The position numbers and the translations under genes were made by a program. Below, one piece after another: positions 20,446 to 32,657 of a stretch of 64,000 bases of DNA (its first letter is position 1; each line of letters starts with the position of its first letter). The notes below the pieces were generated by a model. The model saw nothing but the letters and a program-made list of their open reading frames with translations, searched no databases and was not told the DNA's origin. This stretch comes from Bolinopsis microptera (lineage: Eukaryota; Ctenophora; Tentaculata; Lobata; Bolinopsidae), in assembly GCF_026151205.1 (NCBI RefSeq), contig NC_087082.1, positions 18,011,401 through 18,075,400 on the forward strand. The letters run 5' to 3'.

Positions 20446-23143
20446 TACAGTAAATCTATTTTCTCTACGAACTGGGCACGAGTAACTTGTTTTAAAATAC
20501 AGCAAATCTATCTTCTCGGAGTGGGCACGAGTAACTTGTTTTAAAATACAGCAAATCTATCTTCTCTGCAAACTGGGCACGAGTCACTTGTTTTAAAATA
20601 CAGCATATCTATCTTCTCTGCGAACTGGGCACGGGTAACTTGTTTTAAAATACAGCAAATCTATCTTCTCTGCGAACTGGGCACGAGTAACTTGTTTTAA
20701 AATACAGCAAATCTATCTTCTCTGCGAACTGGGCACGAGTAACTTGTTTTAAAATACAGCAAATCTATCTTCTCTGCGAACTGGGCACGAGTAACTTGTT
20801 TTAAAATACAGCAAATCTATCTTCTCTGCGAACTGGGCACGGGTAACTTGTTTTAAAATACAGCAAATCTATCTTCTCGGAGTGGGCACGAGTAACTTGT
20901 TTTAAAATACAGCAAATCTATCTTCTCGGAGTGGGCACGAGTTACTTGTTTTAAAATACCGCAAATCTATATTCTCTGCAAACTGGGCACGAGTCACTTG
21001 TTTTAAAATACAGCATATCTATCTTCTCTGCGAACTGGGCACGGGTAACTTGTTTTAAAATACAGCAAATCTATCTTCTCTGCGAACTGGGCACGAGTAA
21101 CTTGTTTTAAAATACAGCAAATCTATCTTCTCTGCGAACTGGGCACGAGTAACTTGTTTTAAAATACAGCAAATCTATCTTCTCTGCGAACTGGGCACGA
21201 GTAACTTGTTTTAAAATACAGCAAATCTATCTTCTCTGCAAACTGGGCACGAGTCACTTGTTTTAAAATACAGCATATCTATCTTCTCTGCGAACTGGGC
21301 ACGGGTAACTTGTTTTAAAATACAGCAAATCTATCTTCTCTGCGAACTGGGCACGAGTAACTTGTTTTAAAATACAGCAAATCTATCTTCTCTGCGAACT
21401 GGGCACGAGTAACTTGTTTTAAAATACAGCAAATCTATCTTCTCTGCGAACTGGGCCCGAGTTACTTGTTTTGAAATACAGCAAATCTATCTTCTCTGCA
21501 AACTGGGCACGGGTAACTTGTTTTAAAATACAGCAAATCTATCTTCTCTGCGAACTGGGCACGAGTAACTTGTTTTAAAATACAGCAAATCTATCTTCTC
21601 TGCGAACTGGGCCCGAGTTACTTGTTTTGAAATACAGCAAATCTATATTCTCTGCGAACTGGGCACGAGTTACTTGTTTTAAAATACAGCAAATCTATCT
21701 TCTCTGCGAACTGGGCACGAGTCACTTGTTTTAAAATACAGCATATCTATCTTCTCTGCGAACTGGGCACGGGTAACTTGTTTTGAAATACAGCAAATCT
21801 ATCTTCTCTGCGAACTGGGCACGGGTAACTTGTTTTAAAATACAGCAAATCTATCTTCTCTGCGAACTGGGCCCGAGTAACTTGTTTTGAAATACAGCAA
21901 ATCTATATTCTCTGCGAACTGGGCCCGAGTTACTTGTTTTGAAATACAGCAAATCTATATTCTCTGCGAACTGGGCACGAATTACTTGTTTTAAAATACA
22001 GCAAATCTATCTTCTCTGCAAACTGGGCACGAGTTACTTGTTTTAAAATACAGCAAATCTATCTTCTCTGCAAACTGGGCACGAGTTACTTGTTTTAAAA
22101 TACAGCAAATCTATCTTCTCTGCAAACTGGGCACGAGTTACTTGTTTTAAAATACAGCAAATCTATCTTCTCTGCAAACTGGGCACGAGTTACTTGTTTT
22201 AAAATACAGCAAATCTATCTTCTCTGCAAACTGGGCACGAGTTACTTGTTTTAAAATACAGCAAATCTATCTTCTCTGCAAACTGGGCACGAGTTACTTG
22301 TTTTAAAATACAGCAAATCTATCTTCTCTGCAAACTGGGCACGAGTTACTTGTTTTAAAATACAGCAAATCTATCTTCTCTGCAAACTGGGCACGAGTTA
22401 CTTGTTTTAAAATACAGCAAATCTATCTTCTCTGCAAACTGGGCACGAGTTACTTGTTTTGAAATACAGCAAATCTATATTCTCTGCGAACTGGGCCCGA
22501 GTTACTTGTTTTGAAATACAGCAAATCTATATTCTCTGCGAACTGGGCACGAGTAACTTGTTTTAAAATACCGCAAATCTATCTTCTCTGCGAACTGGGC
22601 ACGAGTTACTTGTTTTAAAATACAGCAAATCTATATTCTCTGCGAACTGGGCACGGGTAACTTGTTTTAAAATACAGCAAATCTATCTTCTCTGCGAACT
22701 GGGCCCGAGTTACTTGTTTTGAAATACAGCAAATCTATATTCTCTGCGAACTGGGCCCGAGTTACTTGTTTTGAAATACAGCAAATCTATCTTCTCTGCA
22801 AACTGGGCACGGGTAACTTGTTTTAAAATACAGCAAATCTATCTTCTCTGCGAACTGGGCACGAGTAACTTGTTTTAAAATACCGCAAATCTATCTTCTC
22901 TGCGAACTGGGCACGAGTTACTTGTTTTAAAATACAGCAAATCTATATTCTCTGCGAACTGGGCACGGGTAACTTGTTTTAAAATACAGCAAATCTATCT
23001 TCTCTACGAACGGGGCCCGAGTAACTTGTTTTAAAATACAGCAAATCTATCTTCTCTGCGAACTGGGCACGAGTAACTTGTTTTAAAACACAGCAAATCT
23101 ATCTTCTCTACGAACGGGGCCCGAGTAACTTGTTTTAAAATAC
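20446..23143. repeat. 52-bp satellite array, ~52 copies
   Basis: Unit: acagcaaatctatcttctct, then gcgaactgggcacgagtaac, then ttgttttaaaat. Variants (gcaaac, cggagtg, gagtcac, catatc, gggtaac, gggccc) occur in repeated order, giving a higher-order pattern of about 5-6 units in the left third. From about 22000 to 22440, nine successive copies are nearly identical. The first unit and the last units share ctctacgaac. Confidence 0.97.
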
Positions 23144-25654
23144 GACAAAGTTAACTGCTGAATGTTCCCGGTCAAAAATTAATTATAGTTTATATTAAAA
23201 TATTGTCTATTGTCTATGTTTTACTATAATACTGGGAGCCTTGTTGTAAAAAATAGGGTACATACCATTACTTGAAAGTCGTTATTTCGGAGTGAGCAAC
23301 CATTTTGTTGACTAGCGAATCTAAATTGAAATAGTCGAATATCACTCAATTTCAGTTGCAGGTCGTCATCCTTAAAATTAGAGAGCAAATAATTTCATTT
23401 TGTACTCGACTTAAGTCAATATAAATAGAAATTACAGCAATTTGAAGTAACAGCATATCAAGCTATATCATACATATTACATAATTATGAAAGCCTCGCA
23501 AAGATCTCGATTAAATCTGTAAACGTACATTTAACGGTAAGATATGTAGATAGCGCGCAATAGTTGCGCACGCACAAAACCAATATGGCTGCCACACAAA
23601 GCAACAAACTGTAACAAAAAATGAAAATTGTGAATTCAACCAGCTTATTCACTATTATCCAACGCGACATTGGTTTGGGCGCATTATCGACACGTTTTAA
23701 ATGCGCGGAACATTTTTGTGCGCGGCACTAGCATTTTAAATTTTCAAAATTTAAATCATAGCCAGAGTTATGGTTATTTTTCAAAACAAATTTTGAGGCA
23801 AATTTTACGTGTAAATTATCCATTTTTTATTCATGATCACTCATAGTTTGAACAATTTTCCTTGAATTGAATTGAACTCTTCGATATTCGATTATTGAGA
23901 CAATTATCTAAAGAACAAGATTACTTTAAAACTAAACATACGTGATTTGACTTAACATGAAGCTTGAGGAGATTTTAAAAGTGAAATTCAATCATTTTGT
24001 GCGACGTATGAAGCCCGCGGCGTTCGCTGGGGTGTTGATGAGTAATAATAGTTTTTGTTATTTGTCATATTGACAAATACGCGTTCAATTTAATGTTGTG
24101 TGTTGATAAATATGGTAGTAATATGATTTTAAATGTATGACACGAGTATCATTCTTACATTACATTAGAATTATATAAATATATAATTCTGGTTTTGCAT
24201 CAAAAAGGAAGTAACAAATGTTTTTCTGCAATCATATTTAAGTTACAAATCACTAAACTGTAAACTGAAAACACAAAGCCACGCGCCGATTTGTACGGCA
24301 TTTTGTCATTATAACAACTTCTTAAATACCACAAATTCTACCCAGTTCATTTTTCTTATAATTAATATTGAACATAACTTTTGTGAAATAATAATTTGAT
24401 ATTAACTCCAAGTATCATTCGTTAAATTTTAGTCCAAGATTGGTTTTTTATTTTCAGATGCGCGCATGTTTTGCTTGATTTTACAATCTGCAATCTTTGA
24501 ATATTCTCCGCATAACTTCGGCTTGGAATTTACAAAAGTGTGCTGCTAACTGTATAGTAGCAACGAATTTAAAACCTGTTTTGTCAAACACAAATTTGAT
24601 TAAATTCATTTTAACTGCGTTTGTTGTTTTTCAATAATTATTTCTATTGACTTGACAAGTCAAAACGTTAGTTAAATATCGGTTTTATGAAAATTTTCAA
24701 GTATTGCTACAGGGCCTTTGGAATGACTTTAGATGGTGCAAATTTAAACTATTGCCAGGAACTTCATGTGTTTGGTCAGTTTGGACTGTCAAATTTAAAT
24801 TCTTTGCAGCTTCCCTATTTTGATCGTTTTTTGCTCATTAATGGTCAATGACTAAAATCCAGATACATAAAACGGATTTTAATTTATATTTCATTAGTAA
24901 AACTAAGTAATAGTCTGTCGAAAGACTGTTACTCATTGCAATAAAGTTGTAATTCTACTAACGTGTACAAATGGCTCTGTTCTGTAATTTTATTATCTTC
25001 AGCTGTATGTGTGCAGCTGGTTATGAAAAGTTGAGAACCGTTTGGTGTTGATTTAATTTACGGGATCAACTCTATTTTAGGATTCAAATTCATTCATGCC
25101 CTTGTTAACTACATTTAATAAAGATCAATGTGGCAAAAAAACTTAAGTGCTTTTAATTTATTGTAAAACCAATAAATCTTCAATTAGAATGAACACACGA
25201 CCGGCACTTCACACGGTGAAAGACAACCTTGGCATTCATCAGCAGATAACATGCATCAGCAGATAACCCTTACTCTTCAGATTATTTAATAATTATGAGG
25301 TATTTACTAATCACTTATAACTTATAATTATAATTCGTTTCGTTTATACTTTGATCTATGAAAAGCTCTGTTACTATAACTTTCATAAAAATTTGCTTTT
25401 AAACCTTACCTAATTTGGCACATGATATCATGAATATTGGATAATTTGTATTTTAACATAAATATAATCTATCTGTAATTCTGTATTTAATCCAATATAG
25501 TCTTTACAAACTTCAATTCTTGTAAAAATTTTGCATCAGGAAAATGTCAATAAATTAAACTTTTGAGAACAGAGCGCTTTAACTGAGTCAATGAGAACCT
25601 ATGATAGCTTCATTGATCCAGCTGATCTGCAATACTAATGGACATTTTTTTCAG
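23144..25654. other. AT-rich, no gene recognised
   Basis: No convincing exon or element boundary found on either strand. Confidence 0.5.
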
Positions 25655-25713
25655 AACGAATACCGACGGTTTTAGCCTTGAAACACTCTCCCATGTGACT
25701 TATGTTAGTGTAG
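25655..25713 (+). CDS. Possible small exon (unassigned)
   Basis: A run of T then cag at 25651-25654, a 59-bp open stretch (TNTDGFSLETLSHVTYVSV) and a consensus donor GTAG|GTAAGT. The splice sites are good, but the peptide matches no family I recognise and linkage to the SLC24 exon 2.5 kb downstream is unproven. Confidence 0.25.
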
Positions 25714-26563
25714 GTAAGTACTTGGCATTTTAAAAAAATTGCAACTGTACGACAGTTCATAGCAGTGTATGTTATGTCGAAAGTTAGTTATTTTTGGTAA
25801 CTGGAAACAACACAGCAATAGCAGCAAATCTGGGGAAACTTAGTGGACATTGGCTAACTTGTCTAGACTTGCCTTAAATTTTGACAGTGAACCTTGTGAT
25901 CTCTATCAGTGGTTAATCTTTAGTGGTAATGCCATGAATTTTACAATATATGCAGATAAATGGTTTATTTTTGGTGGTTAACAATTGGTTAAGATAACAC
26001 TAATGTGCTAAAAACAGCTGTTAATGTGCGAAAACGTGTATTAAACATGCATATGTAATCATATTTTAACATTTGAAATAGCCTATTATACCCCATCATA
26101 CTTAAGCTTGCACCTGCACAGTGGGCACAAGCCCCAAATAACATAGCTTTAGCCGATAAATTGGTAAAAAATCTGCAATTTAAAAAAATGCCCAAGATGA
26201 TTTTTTTTGTATATTGTAGGGAATACTCTAGGCTTTTAAATGGAGTTATATATGGAATAGGGCGGCAAATGCCGGCAACACAACTATATTTGGGCTGGAA
26301 GGCCAAAAATTTGCCTAAAAATGGGGCAAAAACTCAGGTTCATGTCAAAAATCAGCTAAATTAGATAGCCTATTAAGGTTTTTTCAAATAAATTAAGATT
26401 TGAGAGTTGTTTGGAGATATGAAAGGAGTCAACTTACTATATTATCTCATTTGTGTAACAGACATAGAGTAAGAGCTATTTTTCGCTGCCAAAAAGCCAA
26501 AAAATTGGTTTGCGAAAAATCGCAAATTTCGCGGCCGCGTAGCAGTTAAACGGTAAGGAATTT

Positions 26564-27109
26564 TGGTCATAGATCAGACAAGGCTGGTTGGTCGGAGGTC
26601 GGTCGGGCGCCGGTAGGTGAACGCCGGTCGGAGGTTGGTCGGAGGTCGATCGGGCACCGGTCGGGCGTAGGTCGAGCGCCGGTCGGAGGATCCATTACTG
26701 TCAGTCGTATCTTATTGTACAAGTCTATCGAACTCTGCACTACATCGCTTCGTGAGAAGGCGGCTGGCCGGGATAGTGGAGCTGGACCTGGAGCTGGACC
26801 TGGAGCATGAAGCGGAAGGGCTTGACCAGCACTGGTGTTCATCGTCCTGTTGGCAGTTGGAAACATGATGGGCTGTGTCGGAGAGGACTGCGGCTGGAAG
26901 GGATTAAGAGGGCCAGGGGCTGCATGGACATCTGCGAGGTGGACAACACACCTCTGACCGGCGCCCGACTGACCTCCGACCGACCGACCTCCAACCAGCG
27001 CTCGACCGGCGCCCGATCGACCTCCGACCAACCTCCGACCGGCATTCACCTACCGCCGACCGGCGCCCGACCGACCTCCGACCGACCAGTCTTGTATGAT
27101 CTATGACCA
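26564..27109. mobile_element. TIR transposon with GC-rich subterminal repeats and gene-like insert
   Basis: Ends TGGTCATAGATCA / TGATCTATGACCA are perfect inverted repeats, flanked by gaattt on both sides (26558-26563, 27110-27115), a candidate 6-bp target duplication. Each arm continues for over 100 bp as degenerate GGTCGGAGGTCGGTCGGGCG repeats. The central ~240 bp differ in style and on the minus strand read NPFQPQSSPTQPIMFPTANR, then APGPAPGPAPLSRPAAFSRS, a Pro-rich peptide resembling captured host coding sequence. No transposase is present. Confidence 0.75.
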
Positions 27110-28250
27110 GAATTTTTCATTTTGGTTTTTGCATTTTGTAGGGAGCCAGTTTTCCTATCAGATCATTTTAAATGCATCTTAAACTGACAAACTCAATTTT
27201 GAGCCTAAAGTAGCCTGGTATCAATTATTATGGCGTAAGTGGCTGTTTTAGTGGTTTATTTGATTGCTATACCATAGTCATAGCAGCTTCATAATTGATT
27301 ATTACTGTAAGTTCTAAGGTGTCGATAATTGGTGGTTAATATTGATCAAAACCGACCATTTGTTAACAATTAGTCACATATTTTATTCAATTTATTGTAA
27401 TTCGTGTACCAAATGTGGTTTAAAAGATACGATATATGTGCTGAAAACAGCGGTTAAATTGGTTTGAAACGTGCAATTACCCACATATATGAAGCCACGT
27501 ATCTACATTTGATACGTATCTAGTATCCTCCCTTAACAATTATTCTGACGTACTGAGTTGAATTTCAGAGCTTAATCATCGCTTGAATGACTTAAATGTA
27601 CATCTTTGTTGGGTATATTTTAATGTCGAAGCGTGTAATAAATGTTAGAATTTATTTATTTATTTATTAAAATATGGCTATTTAGGTGGTTTATCTATCT
27701 GTATACTCACATGTCATGATACGAGCTTCATTATTCATTTGTACTGATAATAATGAAGTGCTGTAAAATGGTGGTTAATAATGATCCAGAGAGATATTAT
27801 TCTATCATTTATGTAGAATGTAGATCATTGTTTAATAAGTCTGAATGGATGTACAAAATTTTGTAAATTTGCAGCCGTCTCACATGTCACTATAAAGTGC
27901 TTGTCACTATATAGTCCTGTCCCTATATAGTGCAGCAATCCTCAAATGTATCTAACCATCTCATTATAGCTTGTTGTGCTCTCTTTAGTACTGTTTGGCT
28001 ATTATGGCAAGTGAACTCCAATCCGTAGCAGAATCTACGGTAAAACTTTTCTTGTCAACTAATCTTAGATTTTAGTACTGCCAAAATGAGTATATCTTCA
28101 ATATTCTGCTTCTCAATTTGTAAGCAGTAAATTCTAATGTAGGAATCAACATTATCATAGAAGTGTTGAAAGTAAACCCTTTTAATGCTTTCAACACAGC
28201 TGTGATCTAAACCAGGTATTATCTGGCAAGCTAATAACCTGATGTTTCAG
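27110..28250. other. No recognised gene; possible SLC24 intron
   Basis: AT-rich. A short open stretch at 27989-28039 between ctctttag and gtaaaact is spliceable on paper but not recognisable. Confidence 0.4.
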
Positions 28251-28376
28251 AAATGGAAGATGTTCTTCCCAGTGACCTTCATCATGTCCATCCTGTGGAT
28301 CGCAGTATTCTCCTACCTCATGGTTTGGTGGACTGAGACACTCGGCCGAACTCTTGGCTTGGGAGAGAAACCAGAG
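28251..28376 (+). CDS. SLC24 (NCKX) K+-dependent Na+/Ca2+ exchanger exon
   Basis: A 42-codon phase 0-0 exon from gatgtttcag|AAA to GAG|GTTTG. KWKMFFPVTFIMSILWIAVF then SYLMVWWTETLGRTLG matches the conserved start of the second exchanger repeat in SLC24 proteins (FPVTF-MS-WIA-FSYLMVW). It encodes a hydrophobic transmembrane helix. The next segment (GLTILAAGTSIPD) and all other exons were not found nearby, so introns are long or the rest lies outside. Subtype (SLC24A1-A5) cannot be assigned. Confidence 0.85.
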
Positions 28377-29500
28377 GTTTGTCTACACTTCAAATAGTTT
28401 GTTAAACTCTTACTTTTTTGTGTGTGTTCTTTACACAGTGAACACACAAGTTCAAGTCATTACCTTCGAAGGTCTAAATTAGATTAGTCTCATGAAACTT
28501 AGATTTGAAACAAAAGAAAACAGATGCGATTTTGACGTCACAATTCTTGTGACCTTATATAGTGCAGAGAGTACAGAACATTCTATAGTTATTACAATGT
28601 ATGTATAGTGTATACATCAATATCCTTGGAACACTCCGACTTATTGTAATATTTCCATGGTTAGGTTCGCAAATCAAGTTCCCTGATTATTTTTTCCATC
28701 CTAACATGCACTTTTTAGTCTGGAAAGTAGACGTAAATTCTACGTCTACTTTCTAGTAGATGTTTCTAGTAGTTACTTTCTGCTACCTCCATGCCAACTT
28801 TACCCAGCTGCCACTGCACCAGCACGTTATAATTGTAGTAACCTCTGAATGGTACCCTCTGCTTGTTGGTAATTGTAAGAGATACTAGTCAAAAGCTATA
28901 CTCGGGAAAATGTAAAATCAGCTATTATCTAATCTTTCTGCTACGTTAACAGCATCTTACTATTATGTCAATATAATGAAGTAAGTAAGATTTAGGTCTT
29001 CATTTCCTTGAAGGCACTGCCTAGTGTTTAGTTGTGTTCCCAGGTTCGTCATTGTGGGCAATCTTACATCTACAAGATTTAACTTGTGGTTGTGCATCTT
29101 ACCATCTCATTATAGCTAACAACATGAACAATCGTTAAACATTGTCAGATTTGAACCTCTCATGGCAACACCCCTGTCACAAACCCACTGGCAGGGAGTC
29201 ACCAAGAGCTATAAGTTTAAGTTTAAGAGCTATTATAATTTCACTTACTTTACATTGCAGACCAATAATTAGAACAGTGTCCATATATATTACGAAAAAT
29301 AACGTGATTAAGACTTCGGTATATGGCAAATATACGGAATAAGGGATGTAAGGTACATTATAGGGTACAGGATAATGTGAATGTAGGTATTTATAACATA
29401 AGGTTATAATAGATGTAAAGTATATTGTAATGTTAAATATAGATTTAAGATACAAGGTAATGACAATGTTAACTCCAGATGTGAGACACAAGGTAATGTA
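28377..29500. other. No gene recognised
   Basis: Probably SLC24 intron. Contains small direct repeats (tctacgtctactttc) and AT-rich sequence. Confidence 0.4.
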
Positions 29501-29611
29501 TTCTGGGTAAAATTATCTTTATCCCGGTTGTTGCGACAAGTAAAAATGCTCTTATTAGGGAAAGGAGATTACTCGACGTTTCAATGTAACTACATCGTAT
29601 TCATGATCTCA
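29501..29611 (-). repeat. Dispersed repeat, paired with 3148-3250
   Basis: Same ordered blocks as the copy at 3148-3250. On the minus strand it reads ATACGATGTAGTTACATTGAA then ACGTCGAGTAATCTCC. It immediately precedes the 3' side of the LINE fragment. Confidence 0.5.
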
Positions 29612-29658
29612 AATTATTTGTTATATAGTAGTGTTGAAAGTATTAAAACAAGGTAATG

Positions 29659-30250
29659 TTATCGAGTTAGAGTTTTCTGCACTGTATCCAGGAGTAGGGG
29701 CTTGTCTGGTAGGGTGTCTAGGAAGTTTCCAAGAGATGTCTTGAAGCTTGTCAAAGTCCTTTGAGTATTGACAATTTCGGGGAGAACATTCCAGAGTCTT
29801 CCAGCTCTCACGGCGAATGAGTGGTCGTAGGTGGACTGTGGAGCGTGCACCAGCTGATGCTTTTTTTGTGAGAGAAGGGAGTATAACTTTAACTCCCAGT
29901 CTGGCATTCTCTCTGAACTGTACATCTAGGTCATTTGGACATATACCCTGGAGAACTTTCCACAGAATATGTATCATGGTGCAGCGTTCTCGGCGTCTTT
30001 GCAGTGATGTAAGTTTCAGTTCCTTCAGTCTATTCCAATAATCGGTGTCTCTGAGCCCTAGAATCCGTCTAGTGAACTGGCGTTGTATGATCTCGATAGA
30101 CTGGATATTATAGATCTTGTTTGGATTCCAAAGCGGGCAGCAGTACTCCACTCTGGACCTTATCAGGGATTTATAGAGCTGGAGCATTACAGGTGTTGTC
30201 CTGTCTTTGAATACTCCAAGAACCCAAGATGCCATCTGACGTCTTCTCAA
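29659..30250 (-). pseudogene. LINE reverse transcriptase, C-terminal fragment with frameshift
   Basis: Minus-strand frame 29621-30250 encodes the region after the RT active site (SWVLGVFKDRTTPVMLQLYK, RVEYCCPLWNP, IEIIQRQFTRRILGL). The C-terminal sequence continues in another frame (29659-29925: HSFAVRAGRLWNVLPEIVNT, then FKTSLGNFLDTLPD). A small indel near 29820-29840 reconciles them. This is the thumb/C-terminal part of a CR1/RTE/Jockey-like LINE; no palm domain remains. Confidence 0.8.
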
Positions 30251-30824
30251 CTCGAAATCTTTCCTTCATAAGCCCGCTCATTGGATGTGAACTAGAGGCT
30301 TCGTTATTCGCCAGAACGAATCTAGGTTTATTACGCGCAAAAATTGTACACGCCGTATTTGTGATAATATGCTACAGGAAAAAGTTTGGATTTGGCGGGA
30401 AATTGATGATCCTTGCACACTCAATAATTCCAGAACATTCCAGGATTTAAGGCAGAGTTTTATAACATGTATGTTGGTCACAGTTATTTTTTTGCCGAAT
30501 GAAAGAAAATTGTAAGCAATAATTGCGCGAGCATAACACGCGCATTTCTGAGCCGCGCGTCATTGAGCAAAGATTTTTAAAATTTTAGCCTTTTCAAGCT
30601 TTAAAGTCAACCATAACTTGACTTCTGATGATAACTTTACTAAGTAATTAATACTATTGTAGAGGTAATCGTTTATACTTCAATTCAGTTAAAAATTCAG
30701 TCCGAAAGAAGGTAAATTTTGTCTCAAATCGCTACTAAAGAGAAAAATTCGGATTTGTGTATTTTTTGGACAACTTTCTGAGTCTTCAGCATTCTCTCTG
30801 GTATTGAACTGTTTGATTTCTCAG

Positions 30825-30946
30825 GTTTATACAACCTCCGGAAGTACAGAGAACAGAGCATGTGGAATCTCGATAGCCTCTTAAGAGGACGTAAAAGCAA
30901 CTCTGATCTTGGAGGCGGGAATTATCAAAGATTTCAACAATTCCAG
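30825..30946 (+). CDS. Possible orphan exon
   Basis: ttctcag|GT at 30825 to TTCCAG|GTCACG at 30946 encodes 40 codons without stops: LYNLRKYREQSMWNLDSLLR, then GRKSNSDLGGGNYQRFQQFQ. It is more GC-rich than its neighbourhood and polar, like a cytoplasmic loop or tail. Family unknown; it could belong to the SLC24 gene, but this is a guess. Confidence 0.35.
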
Positions 30947-31075
30947 GTCACGATTTTAAAACAGTAAGCCAAGTTTAGCAGTTTGAGATGCACTGGATTT
31001 CTCTCGTTACTGCACTCAAGTGTCAGATTTAATTTTACTGAAACTTAAGTCTCACCCGTATTATTAATTAGTTGC

Positions 31076-31306
31076 TTATATTAAAATCTGTTTCAGATGT
31101 CGAAGGTAATGGATAGCAGCGTCTAGAAATGCCCACTGTACAACTGAGAAGTGCTCCTTCGTTGCCCTCCTTCTCCAGACACTACATGTCAATAGACAAT
31201 ACTCCGAACAAAAAGTTTTAATATAAGTAACTGCTAAGGAGGGATTGTCGTTGAGAAAGGCATTTAAAAGACCAATCCAGAGCTTCATTTCACAGCAGAC
31301 CATCAA
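31076..31306 (-). CDS. Unrecognised ORF, coding-like composition
   Basis: A 76-residue minus-strand frame rich in Trp and Cys (CEMKLWIGLLNAFLNDNPSL, then SVWRRRATKEHFSVVQWAFL). It ends in a stop and has no obvious acceptor upstream. Possibly a fragment of a transposon or gene; function unknown. Confidence 0.25.
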   Translation of the reverse strand: MMVCCEMKLWIGLLNAFLNDNPSLAVTYIKTFCSEYCLLTCSVWRRRATKEHFSVVQWAFLDAAIHYLRHLKQILI

Positions 31307-31426
31307 GTTTTACAACAGATAGAAACAGAATCCTTAGCAAACTGTGCCCAGCCCAAAACCTACCAAATCAGACTGATAAAAGCTGCTCATATCTGCTACA
31401 GCATCAATTAAAAATCAATGTTATAG

Positions 31427-31515
31427 CTGAATATAGCGACGACTCCGAACTAATCGATGAAGATGCGATGCTGGTCGCTTCTTGTATTAAAAATAATCTG
31501 AGACAAACAATGTAA
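31427..31515 (+). CDS. Possible terminal exon
   Basis: tgttatag|CT at 31427 leads into EYSDDSELIDEDAMLVASCI, then KNNLRQTM and TAA. The acidic C-terminal tail is coding-like. It may pair with the candidate exon at 30825-30946 on the same strand, but the phases are not directly compatible (that exon ends in phase 0, this one needs phase 1), so another exon would be required. Confidence 0.3.
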
Positions 31516-31693
31516 TTACTATAATATTGTAGCATAATGACGCTTTGCGTTTAGCTGCTTTCCAATTTCTAATTATGCATTTCATCCTATAGTACAACTT
31601 GTAATATGATTAACTAATCAATATTAACCTAACACTAGAGAAGCTTTTTGATGAAAATAGTAAACAACTTATTTCAGTTCAAACTAAATTAAA

Positions 31694-31765
31694 GGTCAGA
31701 CCGGGATTCGAACCCTCAGCTAGCACGGTCAATCGCCCTCTTAGCCAACTAAGCTATCGTGGCGG
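31694..31765 (-). repeat. tRNA-derived SINE head
   Basis: The minus strand contains a perfect A box (TAGCTTAGTTGG) and B box (GGTTCGAATCC) at tRNA-like spacing, followed by GGTCTGACC. The acceptor and outer T stems do not pair, so it is not a functional tRNA but a tRNA-related SINE or pseudogene. Confidence 0.6.
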
Positions 31766-32536
31766 GGGCCGAAAATCAATATTAAATATCATATTCTCGT
31801 GCTCGCGCATTCCCTTCGCAAAGTTATTCTACGACGGTGTAAATTTTTAGCCATTTTGGGGCTATTGCGCGGCGCGGAAGCTTTAAACTGTCATAACTCT
31901 GTCCAGGAACATTCCCCAGAACTGATTAAACTTGTGATTTCCTAGTCAGAGGACGTACTTTACGAAAATATATGATTTGTCATACCTGCGTCCACACAGT
32001 GGAATCACAAATGGGTATAGTCGCGAACGCAAAGAAACCGCAGGGTTTTAGACCTCTTAATCAAGGCCAATCTCTCCCAACTAAATTAGGTTCGGTAGTT
32101 AAGTATGATTGGAAGGTTCTGACAAATTTTCAGCATGATTCAAGTTCAGGAACCGAAAATATGACAGAATAATACGACAAAAATCAACGAATTTCGTCAA
32201 ATTACGCGACTTTTACACCTAATTTTGCTCCAAAAGCCGCGCACCATCAAATATGGCACCTAGGCGAAACTCACTGATCATTCCAAAAAGGTATAATAAA
32301 TTTGGTACTGTGAAAATTCTCACAGTCTCTAGAAAACGATGGTACAAAAATTTTTAAAATCCGAGCAAGTTTATTTTTATCGTGCACCGCCTAATTTGCG
32401 CATACGGAGCAGCTTATATAACTTTTGCGCCATTTCACATTTTGTGTCTGATCTTGCTACACGTTGTATATACCTCTCTCGTGTACTCGAAGCGTGCACT
32501 CCAGCCGCGGTCTGCTTTCAGCGTGTGTCAAGTCTT

Positions 32537-32657
32537 GTAGGTTAATAACCTACCAGGACGCGCGCCGAGTTGGACTCGTTAATTGCAGACGGTTCGAGTT
32601 GGACTCGTTGACGGTCCTAATATTTGAAACAAATATTTTACGAGTATCACCCGTTAA
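32537..32657 (+). repeat. Structured repeat family B, copy 3
   Basis: The first hairpin is GTAGGTT-aat-AACCTAC (loop changed, stem kept). The inner CGAGTTGGACTCG hairpin is duplicated in tandem. The outer AGGAC/GTCCT stem is kept and the end TACGAGTATCACCCGTTAA matches copy 1. Confidence 0.75.

Noticed and set aside
20446-23143. Regularly spaced repeats resembling a CRISPR array
   Set aside because: The whole 52-bp unit repeats without unique spacers and the window is clearly eukaryotic; it is a satellite.
26567-27106. ORFs on both strands through the GC-rich block as genuine proteins
   Set aside because: Most of their length is the transposon's degenerate GGTCGG repeat arms, which are open in many frames; only the central segment looks gene-like.
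29501-29611. Hammerhead ribozyme in the repeat tail (GAAACGTC near a short hairpin)
   Set aside because: The required CTGATGA core is not intact in either copy (it reads ATCATGAAT or similar), so only a vague resemblance remains.
31694-31765. Functional tRNA gene
   Set aside because: The boxes are perfect, but the acceptor stem and outer T-stem pairs do not form.
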